From Paracyclopina nana (taxonomy: Eukaryota; Arthropoda; Copepoda; Cyclopoida; Cyclopettidae), in contig JAGUCH010000003.1 of assembly GCA_019096065.1 (NCBI GenBank), forward strand, positions 10,540,001 through 10,604,000: a stretch of DNA of 64,000 bases. The letters are read 5' to 3'. Below the pieces are notes generated by a model. The model saw only the letters and a list, made by a program, of their open reading frames with translations. It did not search any database and was not told where the DNA came from. Below, piece by piece: positions 33,846-47,139 of this stretch (the stretch's first letter is position 1; each line of letters starts with the position of its first letter). The position numbers were made by a program, and so were the translations under genes.

Positions 33846-36800
33846 ATGTAATGTCTCCTGATCATGAAAAATATGCTCTTTTGCTCATCCCGTGGATTTG
33901 CTCCAGCTTAGAAGGCTCATAATTAAACCATGTGCAATACAGGCATGGATACATAAAGAGCCCTGGGGGCAAATACTACCAATTCGTTTACTACATAAAT
34001 CATGCATAAAGAAAAGCATTCAATGAACGGGAAAGGTCGATTTCAGCAGATTCCACCAGTGGCTTTCAATAGCCGAACATACGTAAGAAAATCCACGTAA
34101 AAATTGTAAGATACATTTCTTCTAAAGAAGGAGAGGACTTTCCATGCTCTAATTAAGCTACCATAGTTTTTCTGCCTTGTCAAAAGACATTATTTTTTGG
34201 GTGAACCAGATGCGCTCAATTTTGCTTCTGCAGTCGTCTGGCCTTTCGCGCGGCCTCGGCAACCTCAAGCGGCCTCGAGAGAGTCGGTACTCGAGCAAAA
34301 TGTAGTTGCTCTCGTGGCCCTCAGTTGATCAGATTCTAGCCCTGCAAAAAAACCTGTGCATTTCTATACAGAGTGAAAAATTATGGGCCAACAATGATGA
34401 CGCATAATAGCTCATTTCTGCTCGATTTTGCTCGCCAATTTTTCATCCTTTGGATGGTAACTCGAGGTAAGCAACTTCGTCCCAACTTTTCCACTTACTG
34501 ATAAATCACCCCATGATGTTCAAGTTGAGAAATTCCATCTGCTTACAGCAGTTTTCTCACATTATAATGAGCTGTGGAAGCTTCCACCATCTTGGAGCTT
34601 TCTCTTTTTCGTTTTGACGGAATTTTGCGATATACTAGATGCATTTTCGTCCTCGTCATCTCTCGTTAGTGTGTGGTTGCTTGCATACAGTGCGATACAT
34701 TTATTCGCAGTTTTGACCCTGAAATATTCATGCGAGTAGCCGAGGCTGAAAGCTTAAGGCTATAATATTCAGTTTGCAAGGCCATAAAGACAAAATATGC
34801 AAATGAGATGATGGTGGCGCTGGAAAAGGTGAAATAACAGCATTTCTACATGTATTCAATTGTGTATTTACGTGAAATTCGCTTACAACGATACATACTA
34901 CAAAGAAAATTTAAGGTTTTGTTCCGGGGTTCACTAGTACATTCTATACACACACACAATCGATGTTGGCTCCAGATTGCCAACTTGAGCGATGATGGTC
35001 AAGAAAAAGTCCAAACATAAGATGTACGATTTTCTTTACATTTCTCCACACTGAGGGAAACTGGCTCAAAAAAGCCACTTTTAATAAGTGAGCCAAAAAG
35101 TGTACCAATGCTCTAATATGGAATTATTTGGTATTTGAAGATACTACAAGCTTTTAATGTTTCTTGGAATATAATATAGAGTGTGTGTGCATAAAAAAGG
35201 GCTATATACTTTGCAATACGAGCAAAGGTTCATTTCTCTTCTTAACCATTAAAATAGCGCTTAAAGGTGCATTTTCCACCAAAATACCAGAAATAAGCCT
35301 TTTTTGCTGTTTTCACTTATTGGAACCAATTTGAATCAGTTTTGAAGGGCTCTCAAAGCTGGATTTTCCATCAATTAGAGGCTATTTTTAATGGGGTGGT
35401 CTCCCACTTGAAAAGAAAACCAAATGTATCATACATCATCAGCCAAAGGATGCTACTAGATTGCCAACATATGACTCACACACACACACAAAAGGACAGA
35501 TCCCATATTTAGGGTAGGAGACATCTCGATGCTCTCTTTTTGCAACTTTTTGTAGAAGAGCAAAGATGCATCGGAATCTCCTTGCTCTGCTGCTGATGCC
35601 ACCCCAACAATCATTATCGCAATTCCTGCTCTTTTGCCAACAACAACAGCCCTTTTCCTTGCTTTTGTACATATGATAAAAGACGTGAGGACGAAGGAAG
35701 AACACATCAAACAATCAGCCAACCGAAGAGAGATGCGCAACTAAATATTAACAGATCCTGCATATCATATGAAAGCTGATGCAGAAAAAACGAGACTACT
35801 TGATATTTAATTATAGTAGTATTCTGCTAACTTTAGCTTTGTACCTAACATAATACGTAAATTGCTTTAAACTAGCTTTCAAGCCTCATTTTTTCTGCAT
35901 CACTCTCCACTTTTGTAGTGACTCAAAATGTGCTTTCACTTTTCAATATTTTTTCATTGAGATTAATTATGCGAAGACTTTGCTGAATTGGCCAATTACA
36001 ATTTTCTTACGGATTCTTGTAGTGGAGTAAAACAGCTTTTGTGCTATATACAGCACTCAGGAAGAATGAAAGCCCATACTTTCACATTTCCTCAGTGCAG
36101 TGGTCATATCAGAAAGCACTTTGGGTGTTTCTTTTTCCGCAAGGAAGATATAGGTGAACCACTTAATCCACATCCTTGTGAAGCGAGTCGTTGAAGCGCA
36201 AGCAACTATAGGCAACTATTCAGCATGAATCCCAGCTTTTTAGGGGTGGTAAAAGCCAACTTGGCTTTTACCCCTCTTTGACCACCGAAGCTATACTACA
36301 TCGGACTACCACAGCAGTTTCCTCTTCCTAAGTACTCCTTGATGGAAGAAACGAGCTCCAAGAAAGCTTTGCTTCCACTGCAATCCAAAAAAGGAGAAGA
36401 AGGAGATTTATCCTACATTATTATTTGATCAGAATCATGTTTGTAGTCCATATATGAGCATAGATATGTTGTACAAAACATGCGCGTTCCTGTAATATAC
36501 CAGTGAGGAAATTGCCTTATTTTTGATACGAAAAAGTACTATACATTTGCATATCTCGGTCAAGTGTCCTTGATGAAGAAGCTCATGACGATCAATATTG
36601 TTTGCGTCTTTTACACGAATCCCCACTGAGCAAACTGTGCAAACTTCCGCTCCTGAGTTGGCAATATGAGCTGTATTCACACTCATCATTGTACTACTAC
36701 TGCAAAAGCATGCTACTACTTACTTATGCATCGGAAAAAGGCTGGATTTTTATGTTTGTCAAGTCTGCCTGAATATGGCAACAACTTTAGATACTAGAGG

Positions 36801-39800
36801 AGCTTGATCTAATTTTTCCATGGATAACTTTTTTGGCTGCTGCTGCTTTTGGAACCCTCAACACAATAAGGATCATCAAAAAAAGTGGAAGCAATGAGGG
36901 AAACGAAAACTTTCCACTTTTTTCAGTTTGGATCAACTTTCTTCCATGATCTCAGCTCCTTTTCATCCCGAAGAAGATATAGCAGACTAGTAAGAAAAAG
37001 GCTGGCCTTTTTCATGTAGAATAATTTTCCCTGTAAAAGTTCAGCCTGCTTTTGACGAGTTATATGTGTGAGGAAAACACCTGTTGTTATATTGGCTCGC
37101 GCATCTACAAGAAGGCCAAAAGAAAGGCTCAGTAGGCAAAGCAGGCATGGATAAAAGTTTGGAGGCCACTCTGGTGGCTTTGAGTGTCTTGATTGTTGCC
37201 TTGGCAGCCATAATAATCTTCAACAAAGTTGCTCAGCTCCACTCAAAACTGCAACCTCACCATAAAGGTAGATAGAATATGAATTGGCCTCTTTGGAGCC
37301 TCAGCTTATTTTCTGCTGTAGCAAAAAAGCATGGAGGTCAATTGCCCAGAGCAATTGCTGCTACCAAAGAAAAGCAGCCATTTTACAGCAGCAGCTTACC
37401 CAATTTGCTGAGGCTCCTCCAATAATGTGGTCATCATCTAATGCACTGATCATGAAAGAGGACAAATAATGTGTTATTTTGCTGCCTTATTTTTGTCATG
37501 GCTAAAAAATCATCATAACAATGATTATTTTCTTGGCTGTGCAGATGATGACCACATTGGGGCTAAAATTGCTCCAGCTTTTCCCCTTTGAAGCCACGAG
37601 ACCATTCCTTTTTTAGAAGCTGGCAAACAACAACAATTACTATCAGATCTGGAAGAGGAGGAGGCTTACTTCTACTACTACTCATCATCTTCCTACTCCA
37701 CCAAGGAATGAGGAAGATGAAGCCAGCAACTAGAAGAGAGTGAAAATTGACATTAAGTGCAGCTGACTTTTAGCAGTACGCTTTGCTGGTTGCGAAAAAC
37801 TTCCTTAGACTTGTCAGCAGAGATGCTTTCACCTTGTATAGCTTCTAGTAGCAGACCAAGTGAAAAGTTGAACCTTTCCTCTCAGTACAGGAGAAGTGTG
37901 ACAAATGTTCCTAAGGGGACCTGGATCTTACCCACAAATAATGCTGCTACAATAGCAGTTGCCAAGTTTGGCTCCTTCCAAATGAAGGTTGTCTCCTTTT
38001 CTTCCTCATCTACAGTATCATATACCTGCTACTGTTATTTAGTAGCACAAATGAAGCCTAGGTCGCCAGCTGAGTCATTTCTGATCTTGGCCTCCATTGC
38101 CTCTTTTTGTTTTCCCCCACAATGCCATATATAGCCACACACACACACACTGCAATCCTTTCCTTTTTGAGCTGAGATGGATTTCCATCAAAGCTTCTTT
38201 GATCAGAAGGAGATAAAACACAATATATGTAAGGCTACTGAAAGCCACTCTCAAACTGCAATGTATTTTCTAGTAGGTTGGATGTAAAATATAAGCATGT
38301 ACTATTGATGCAAATAGCTAATAAATCACTCTTTTTTTGTGCCCTGACAAAAATGAAAAATGGCCCTTTTTTAGCAACTTGTTCCGCCCTCAAAAAAGCC
38401 AGCAGCAACAACAACAGCAATTCAGCTAGAACTCTATTTAACTTGAGAACATACTATTTCATGGAGAAAAGTTTCTAGCTTTGACATGTGGTAATTTCAA
38501 ACTGGCCTAGTTGAGCTAATTTGCCTTTGTTTTGACTCTTGTCAACACAGAGTTGCCAGAGGCGACTTTTCTTTTTGTTTACATTTAAATGAGGCAATTT
38601 TGCTGATGATGATTGGTGAGAAAGATGGAAGCACATCTCAATCGAATCATGAAGATATTTCAAAGCATTGAAAGATGTTTTTCCAAAGAACCTAAACACC
38701 AAGAATCATGGCAACAATAACAAGTGCAAATTAGGTGCCTTTTAAGGAAGCCACTAGCTGTAAAAACAAATGCCAGCTTATTTTGGCTGTTGTCTGTTTA
38801 CAAGATAGACAAATAACCAAATCAGGCTTGCTGTCAAGTCAAGCTAGGAGAAAACTTTGCTGCCATTTTCAAGGCAAATAGATGAAGCAATTTTTTCTCT
38901 GGCCTAATTTTGAGCTGCAAACTCATAGTAGTACTACAGTGAGGATTGAGCAAGGAAGGAAACTGAGAGAGTTGCTGGAATTTGTGTAGCTGCTTTGTCA
39001 TTTAATTGTTTTGCAAGTGGGTCCCAGGCAGCCAATAAAGGCTGAAAGTGGGGGGTTCCTTCTGCTGCAGCTGCTGCTAGAATTTGACGTTCCTTCTAAG
39101 ATCTTGAAAGGGGCCTTCTTTTCCCAAGGCTCACTGCTGGTAAATTGTTCCTCCTCTCAGCAGTAACAACAACAACAACAATAACAACTGCAACACCAAA
39201 GGAGAAGAAGAAAAAACCCTCGATACCAAGACTTGGCCATTTCCAATAAATGCAATTTATTTCTAATTGTCACTGGTCGTCGTCGCAGCAGCACACAAAA
39301 AGGATTAATTTTTTGTTGGCTTTCTCCAGCTTTGTATGTGATTGAGCAAGGTCACATCAAGTAAATGTCTATACAAGATAAACATCCAATCAAGATGAGA
39401 TGGTGCCAACAAGACACCAGCAGCAGTGGAAGATCTAGACAAAAAGATATCCTCAAAGCAACCAAAAAAAGAGACACAGCTAGAAAGCTAGTACTATATT
39501 AAGGCCATTGAAGGGGAATTAACGAATACAAGGTTCTGAACTGGGAGAAAAACCGTATATACACTCCTCTCAACTGGTGCATAAATGTAAGCTTTGCAAA
39601 ATATAGCATTGCAGAAAGGCGATTCCCATGGGCTATACCTTTTGATATTTTTGGCTTTGATCTTTTGCCTATTTCTCCCAGGTAGTAGCATAATTGGCAT
39701 TAGGTAAATGCTTTCATGAATTTCACGGCTTGTCGATGATTTGGTGTGGTCAGCATCTCCTCCTCCCTTTGTTGGTGAAAGCAGCTTTGATTTATGGCTT

Positions 39801-42287
39801 TCCACCGCGGCCATATACTACACATCTACAAAAGGAAGGAGTGCATTTGCGAAAAATATTAGCTGACCAGACGACGCGCAGTGGAAGTGATAAGAGCAGT
39901 GTTTATCTCTGCGAAGAAAGGTGTATCGAATCGTAATTATGGTTCATGTAGCATGAATGAGAAACGATTCTGATCCTTTGGCTTCCATTACTCTGTGTAA
40001 GTAGCAGGGCTTTCACTTTCTTCTACAACTACTGGGGGAATGTAATCGGATGCTCTTTTAGGTTCAATAAAAAGCCGTCTTTCGCGGGGGGTTTGTCTAA
40101 GAAAGACTCATTTCCATTTCCGGATGAGTCGTAGCAGAACACACTGGCCCCCTTTTTGCTACACGGGAATAAGAAAAATGTCCCTCGGGACTTGCGCGCC
40201 GAATCTGTTGTATAGTAAAGCTGACAAAATGAGGAACTTTTAAAACTATACCGAAAGCAACGAGGAAGGCAGCAGACCGTTGGATGATAGCTTCTGCAAT
40301 GATATGGACCACACTGGGCTTTCTCCCCCTCAAAGCCCCCATATGAGCAGTTTTAGAAAGCTTCCATGCCAGCCTAAAAGGCCACAATTTTGGGGGCTCT
40401 TTTTCCGCCTCCCTTGGGCCTCACCGTGGAGATAGGTTTTAGTTCCACGCCATTTCCATCGACTAGCAAGCAGTTCTATATATCTTTGTACTATATAGTA
40501 AACATGCATGCGTATGCATGCTGTAGCAAAGTAGCTGCTATGTATCGGCTGACGACGTGAGAAAAGTGAGGCTGAGCCACACTTTTGTATCAGGATTCCT
40601 GATGCCTTTTATTGACGGAAATGTATAAAGGAGCATGGGATTGGACAGAAATTGCATTTACCACGTTCTCCAATGTCGGCCTTTGACAGCTGGGCCAGAT
40701 GTACTACCAATTCATATTACGTTGAATATAATCAGGGGAAAATGTGACCTTTTCCCCCTTGGAATATTAGCTAGCTGCTGAATGTAGTAAATCCTATATG
40801 TGTACATATAGTTAGAAAAGCAAACATCATTTATTCTACTACCATATGTAATCCCTGCAAATTGCTTAATTGACTGCAGCAGAGGCCCAATTGGTAATAT
40901 GTAGTAGAAGCAAGGTCATGGCGTTGAAATACTGAGCAAGTTTGGCCTTTGCTCTATTTGCTGAGATTATTGGGGAAAATCCGCTTTTTCCTGCTTTCTT
41001 GTCGCCATTAAAGGCAAAGTGGGGGCTATTTTCCCCCTAGCTAGCTAGAGATTGCTGCAGCTCGTGCTGGATAAAATGGGCGTGAAAAAAATGAACACCA
41101 TACGTTGGCTCTGATGCCAAAAGGCAAATGCCAAAAACCCACCAAAAAATGGCACAACATGAAAAGGTTCACGGCCTCCCGCAGACAACAATCTTAAAGT
41201 CCAGATTGGCCTTTATGCTTGAGTGTATCCCACTGTATACTAAGGCCATTTGCAGCTCTACTTTATACATATGGTGCAAAAGAAGAGGAAAAGAAAAGCA
41301 AACTTGCCTACTATATACTGGGTCAGATTTCCACACTCACATTTGTAATTTTAGCTAGAGTGCTGCAAATGAATGGCCTTTTCCAAGGTCCTACCTAATA
41401 ATACATTTGTGGATTTTGAGCCTTTTTTCTGAGAATGATTCAGGACTTTTAAAAGCAAAGAAGCTAGGTGGAAAGCCTTTGGACCTTTCGGACATGTCGA
41501 GCAATTAGGCAAGTTTGAGTTGAGTGGCAAAAAGTGCCAAAGCTCAGTTTTGGCATGCTGAGAAGACTGATTATGGCAGATCAGCTGGTGAAAAGGGGGA
41601 GGCTTTTCAAGCCATCGAGCTGATGGATCTGCATGCTTGTTTGCCCTTCTCCGAGCTATATAGAAGAACCTAGAGCAAATTAGACAAAAGGCTTTTGTTG
41701 ATCAAGGCCTCTGGCGGCCTCTGGTGGCCTCCTACGGATGGTAGCCAGCAAAAAAAGTGAGCTGCTTCCTTCCCTGTCGGCAACTATTTGTTACCGATCT
41801 TGCCAACTGACCTTTTTAGCAATTGACTGCAAAAAAGCCACCAGGGGAAGAAAACAGTTAGCTCGATAAACTTGCTCCTTTCTGTTGTATAACCATATAC
41901 TTTGTGGAGGCCAATTTGGTCAACTTGTGTCCGATATTTCGCAAAACTGACTACTGATGCTTTAGAGCTGCAAACAACTCGATTGGAGTGCAATCAAGTG
42001 CAAAAGCCAAGATAGGAAGTGAGGAAGTAGCAGGAGTCTTCTTTTGTACTATAGTAGAGCAGATTGTTGAAACTTCTTCTTTGTGGTCGTTAGAGTGACA
42101 TATCTGAACATTTGGTCGTGATTACCGCAATCCTTCACAGCCACACGGCTGCTTCGTCTGTGGTGTGGTACGTCGTATAATGTCCAATTTAACTAAGCTT
42201 CGCCCTCCCCTTTTGGTGCCACTGATGTGTGCCCTGCTTTCTTCGCCTAATGAGACGTCATCAAGTTTCGCAAAGGCCAAGCAGCGT
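33846..42287. other. Long non-coding stretch, no supported gene apart from a weak ORF at 37.15 kb
   Basis: AT-rich with microsatellites: (CA)n near 35,476-35,490 and 38,138-38,150, and CAA/CAG runs near 38,403 and 39,165-39,190. There is a perfect 12-bp-stem hairpin at 36,248-36,272. Several 90-125-codon frames (35,439-35,740 minus, 37,757-38,134 plus) have no domains or convincing splice context. It could contain the long first intron or promoter of the Ig gene downstream. Confidence 0.5.
37147..37267 (+). CDS. Candidate first exon or micropeptide with one transmembrane helix, 40 codons plus 1 nt
   Basis: ATG in a good context (GCAGGCATGG) opens a frame of short polar start (MDKSLEA), a strong hydrophobic helix (TLVALSVLIVALAAIIIF) and a basic end (QLHSKLQPHHK), then a plausible donor AAAG|GTAGAT. 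If unspliced it terminates three codons later as a 42-residue micropeptide. If spliced it leaves one base, which is phase-compatible with the first visible exon of the Ig gene at 45,644, but the distance of 8.4 kb makes that link speculative. No homology recognised. Confidence 0.22.
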
Positions 42288-42460
42288 CGTTATTGTCGGC
42301 CTTTTGGGAAAACAAATGACGACTGATTTCGCATTTTAATGAGATGACATCATTCCAATTTCGCAGAGGACAAACATGAGTTGTTGAGCCATTCCGCTCT
42401 CACATGCTTTCTCATTGGAAGTTACAGAAAGTTTTCAATATGTCGAATCATGCTACAAAT
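42288..42460 (+). repeat. Left arm of a 1.3-kb inverted duplication
   Basis: The segment with CATGAGTTGTTGAGCCATTC, CTCTCACATGCTTTCTCATT and GTTTTCAATATGTCGAATCA is repeated in reverse orientation at about 43,445-43,618 with roughly 80 percent identity by eye. The loop between the arms holds the 381-bp palindromic element. Confidence 0.75.
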
Positions 42461-43003
42461 TGTAAAGTTTGCCTGGTTGTTCTGAATTTCATCTATCTTT
42501 GCTGATCACGCGAAATCCGATATCTGGCTGCTTTTTGGCTAGAATTACAAACAGCGCACAATTTCAATGCATTAATTTGAGCCCGTTGTAAAAATGACTG
42601 CATGAGCATTGTTATTCTGTCGCATTTATATGCTCTTGTACAAGTAGCATGGCGATAGCGTTATTGTGTCGAAAAATAGTACTAGTATGAGGAGCACAAC
42701 AGCCTTCCTCGTATGGAGATGCAATTTCCAAAGCTGTCTTCTTCCCTTTCTTATACTACACTATGGAAGAAGATATGTCGAGTTTGGAATTCTGGTCACA
42801 GAATTCATAGACGCTTTATGACGAAGTCGACCGACTCTCTGGCGCAATTGACGACTTCCATAGTGAGCTGGCAACAACTCTATTTTCCGCAAGGATGGAT
42901 TTTACATTGGAAATGCAATTTTCAACACCATCAAGCTGTTGTACTACAATGAAAAACTGCTTTGCCAATTTCAAAGGGCAGCTAGCATGCTACTATACAT
43001 ATA

Positions 43004-43384
43004 AGGGCGGTCTCATATTCGTCAATTGGGCAAGGTAGGTGGACTCACCTTCCCACCTACCTAGGGTAGGTAGGTGAGGGTAGGCAGGTGAGGGTAGGCA
43101 GGTGGGTAGGTGGGTAACCTGGTAGCTTAGTGAACCAGTTAGTGCAGGCAATTTAAGTCAATTTTTTAAGCATAACAAAAAGCTGCTTCTACACAAAATG
43201 TCCTCTCGTGATTTCTGAGTCAAATTGACTTAACTTGCCTGCATACTAACTGGTTCACTAAGCTACTAGGTTACCCACCTACCCACCTGCCTACCCTCAC
43301 CTGCCTACCCTCACCTACCTACCCTAGGTAGGTGGGAAGGTGAGTCCACCTACCTTGCCCAATTGACGAATATGAGACCGCCCT
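43004..43384. mobile_element. 381-bp palindromic MITE with AGGGCGGTCTCAT ends
   Basis: Left end AGGGCGGTCTCATATTCGTC, right end its exact reverse complement; the arms run about 140 bp and contain several GGTAGGTGGG/AGGGTAGGCAGG repeats. Flanked by ATA on both sides (43,001-43,003 and 43,385-43,387), a possible 3-bp target duplication. No coding capacity. Confidence 0.85.
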
Positions 43385-43444
43385 ATATGCTTGTGGTATA
43401 GTACATATTTCCCAAAATTGTGGAGAGCTTTCTGCTTCTCATTC

Positions 43445-43618
43445 GTACAAAATACAGCATGATTCGACATATTGAAAACTTTGTGTTGCTTTCGATGAGA
43501 AAGCATGCGAGAGCGAAATGGCTCAACTACTCATGTTTGCCATTTGCAAAACTGGAATGATGACGTCTCATCCAAGTGCGAAATCAGTCCTGATTAATTT
43601 TCGCAAAAAGCCGACAAT
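43445..43618 (-). repeat. Right arm of a 1.3-kb inverted duplication
   Basis: Reverse-orientation partner of 42,288-42,460, carrying AGCATGATTCGACATATTGA and GAGAAAGCATGCGAGAGCG. Confidence 0.75.
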
Positions 43619-45643
43619 TTCAATTCTTAAATACAGAAGAAGGGTAAAAATACCGGTGACTACATATGCTACATTTATTGCTACTTTTGTACTTTATCCC
43701 TCCCCCTCTTTCACATGCCAAAAACTTGGTTTGTCGTAATTAAGGTGCGGACTCACCCTTTTCTCGTTTTTTCTCCATTCTGGTAGACGATGGTATAAAA
43801 GACGTTTGCATGTGAAATTACTCAGATCTATCGCGCATTGGGCTGTAATTTTCTGCTTGCTTGTCCTCTGATTTGGCCTCAATGACGATCGCATAAAACG
43901 CGCGGCCAAAGTGGCGAAAACAGCTGCCAAAGTCATCTGGGTATGCGAAAAGTTGTAGATGGGTATATAAAGCAGGGCATTACTTATCAAGGGCGGAGAT
44001 CCGAGTCAGCAAAAGCTGAGTAACTATGTATATTTTCAAAGTGGATTTTTTTCAAGCCTTTCGTATGGTAAAAATTCCTTGACATCTGTCGCGGCTAAGA
44101 GTAGTTTTGTGGCTCATGCATAAGTCATTCCATTTCTGCGACAGCAGAATTATATGCATGGTATGCTATAATGCGCTACAACTGGAGTAAAGTGAAGAAA
44201 GTTTCGCGTTCGTTTGCAGAAAAAATCCAGGAGGTTGCCAGTGACTGAATAAACTGACCAAACTTTCCAAAGTGCATTTATGGCAGCTGAAAAAGCACAC
44301 TGGGCCACCACCATATATCGTATTTTGTGCCCGCTACAGGGAAAAAGCGTTGAGCACCCTCATTATTGTTGTCGCTATATACTATATACCACTGTGCAAA
44401 AATGTGTTTGCTTTTAGAATTTGGTGGATGCATTCCGAGCAAAAAAGGGAGGAAAACCAGGCTCTTTTCGTTCTTTTTTTTTCATAAAAAATATCCCACA
44501 TTATTTCTAGGGAAAAATCCAATTCAACTATAGCCAAGTTTTAAACACATGAAATTATGGAGGAAAATCTTTTAATCTGATTTTGGACATTCGATGATTT
44601 GCAATATTTTCTGGCCAGTGTGCTTACTAAGATCGTGCGTAGGCTTGACAAGCGCAACTTTTTTTCCCATTTAATTAAAAGCTATATACAGCCCGTTCCG
44701 CATTAGCATACATAGCTTTCAGCATTCTACTTTACCTACGTAGTTGTACTAGGTATTATGTATAAAGTAGAAGTTGCTATATAGCGTAGAAAAGTCGTCT
44801 CAATATGAAGGATCACTTAGGTGCATAAGATGAATTGCGGTAGCCTGGCTACGCCTACAGCAGCAGCAGCCATTTTCCATCGGGAGTTCAACCACACGTG
44901 AAAAAGTCGGGCTTTTTAAGTGAAATTATACCCTACTATACCGCTGCTTTATATGTGACCCGTGATAATTGGAGTGGAACAATTTTGCGCATCCCAAGTG
45001 GATGGCCATAAATTCTGGCTCTTTGAGCACGTGAATTCATGACTTTTGGGCTTCTTCTCCGACTGCGAAGAAAAACCTGATCTCAGGCTAAATTAGAATA
45101 ATGGCTGTCCTCGCGAGCTACATGAACTTTCAAGATTTATTCATCAAACTGCTGCGAGCTTCCCATATCTCTCTGGTTGTATCCCCATTAAATTGTGGCA
45201 TGTGTTGTTTTGGCCCACAGCTCCGCAACAGCATTAGGCCATTTTGGGACAGCAGCCCCAACCGAAAAAAATGCTCTCTTGAGTGTAATACCACTATAGT
45301 GCACACTGTGGAGAGGAAACTTTTTGGTCTAATAATTTCTTCTCTGACATCTGTGTTGAGTTCATCTGCCATGGAAAAGCTATATAGGGTTTTTTCCTGC
45401 CGTCACACCATATATCAATAATCCTGGCTTTCACTTTCCACTTTTTCTTGGAGAATTCTTGAAAAAGGCTCATTTTTGGGTGGTTGAACTTCACTTTTTG
45501 ACCAAATGCTACGAAACGCGAGTTATTTGCATATATCGGAATTCCCATAGAATTTTTTCAGATATGTCCCATAACTTGCAGGTGCGAGTGTGCCCCGCCA
45601 GGATTTATGAGCATAGCATAAAAAGATCCTCTTTTTCATACAG
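43619..45643. other. Non-coding stretch before the Ig gene
   Basis: No supported gene. The missing signal-peptide exon of the Ig gene could lie here, but no frame combines an ATG, a hydrophobic leader and a donor in the required phase convincingly. Frames at 45,101-45,421 and its antisense lack domains. Confidence 0.45.
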
Positions 45644-47071
45644 GGACAACCTCGGTGGTGTTGAACGAGGTCAAGGTGCCCACCATGGTGCAGAACGGGA
45701 CGTTGTCCTACGTCATCCTCGATTGCATCTACAGCCTCAACCACTCGGAGAAAGATGGCATGATCCTCAAGTGGTACTTCAACGGCAAGACCATCTTCCA
45801 GTGGATCCCCCCTTCCAAGCCCCAGGTGAGCTCCAATGCTAAAGAGAGGTCCAAATGATCCGAATACTTTTTCCTTACTGAAGGGCGTGGGCATGATGAA
45901 AGGCCGCATTAATCTCGATTACGAGCACAGCCCGGATCCGTACGATCGTCACCGCGCTCTGTATCTGTATTTGCCCACCACGGAGATGACAGGCGACTAC
46001 ACATGCAAAGTATCCACCCTTCAGAATGACGTGACAGGCACAAAAAGGATGACCGTTTTCGGTGAGATTTCCCACATTGACACATGCGCTGTATTCGCGC
46101 CAAGGGAATACATCACAAATACATTGTTATGCTGCATGCTGTATTTTGGGCGCTCAAGTGCCATTTCGCTCGTATTATTGGCTGTATTCTGCCATTTTTC
46201 TGCGCTTCTTGGCTCACTGATCATTGCATCATGGTCCATTGAGCCTGCGAGGGCAAGACAAGGCGAGGAAATGATTTAGGCCAAACGACTACAGCTGTAG
46301 TAAGTGCAGTGGTACTTGTAGTATCCGAGGATGTGTCATTTAGCTTACAGCAGCTGCCCAATTTGTCAGATTGTCACGCACGATGCATACCAAATATACC
46401 AAGGACTGCTTGACCAATTGCTGCTATCATTACTTACCATTTTATACAATGCATTCCCCACTGAGCTAAATACATTCAATTTCCAATTTTTATTTAACTT
46501 TTTTGCAGTTCCTCCGAGACTCGTTCAAATCAATCAGAGCAAAGGTCACGACATAGTTGAGAGTGTCAATGTGTCCTGCATTGCGGACTTTGTTTTCCCG
46601 GAGCCAACTATCGACTTGTTCCATGGCCAAGGAGCAAATAGGTAAGCTGGCCTCTTTAGCATTCGCAGAAACCTGCCATTTTTATGTATTTATAGGATTC
46701 GGCTGAAGGGTGCGATGGAAAAGGCTGCCCAATATCATGGAGGTGCTTGGCAAAAAATTGCATTTGCTGTCCTACCAGACAAGTCCCTTCGGGTTGAGAA
46801 TGTCTTTGAGTGTGTCGTCCAGCTCCCTGATACTCCCTATGTCACCCGACGAACCATGCTGTATTCACCCAGTAAAAATGCTGTATTCACAGTCCAATAC
46901 TGCATTATTACAATTTATCTTAATTTCTTAGGTAATCCGATGGTGATGGCCAGTGCGAGCAGTGCTTCACCAGCTCACTCTCTGTGTTGGCTCAAAATAC
47001 TCCTGTGGTTCTCTAGCTTGCTCGTCAAATCCAGCCTTTTAAAGGTCACCCATCATCGTAGCTCGAGCTGA
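45644..47071 (+). CDS. Beaten-path-like immunoglobulin-domain surface protein, 5' end missing
   Basis: Five visible coding exons: 45644-45825, 45884-46061, 46509-46641, 46696-46871, 46932-47071. All junctions are GT-AG and phase-consistent, giving 268 residues to the stop. The first Ig-like domain contains LDCIYSL, the invariant tryptophan in LKWYFNG, QWIPPSKPQ and the closing GDYTCKVST; a second Ig-like domain starts at PPRLVQINQ with VSCIADFVFPEP and ends near FECVVQLP. Layout and the KWYxxG...IPPS pattern resemble the Beat family, neuronal adhesion and axon-guidance proteins that bind Sidestep receptors. The C-terminus has a hydrophobic stretch (LCWLKILLWFSSLLV) followed by a short basic tail, fitting a GPI signal or a terminal membrane helix. 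The exon starts in phase with two bases of a codon, so an upstream signal-peptide exon must exist. Convergent with the kinesin gene, 479 bp between stops. Family assignment is from memory of the pattern. Confidence 0.82.
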
Positions 47072-47133
47072 CCTTAGCCGTTATCGATCCATTATATTCT
47101 ATGAAATACATATTAAGCATAGTTGAATTGGTT

Positions 47134-47139
47134 TTTATT
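47134..47139 (-). terminator. Polyadenylation signal AATAAA of the KIF21 gene
   Basis: Minus-strand AATAAA about 410 nt beyond the kinesin stop codon. It lies between the two convergent genes, so the 3' ends are close together. Confidence 0.4.

Noticed and set aside
37757..38134. 125-codon plus-strand frame
   Set aside because: Ser/Thr-rich low-information peptide in microsatellite-rich DNA with no domain.
45101..45421. 106-codon frame as first exon of the Ig gene
   Set aside because: No signal-peptide-like start and no donor in the required phase; the antisense strand is equally open.
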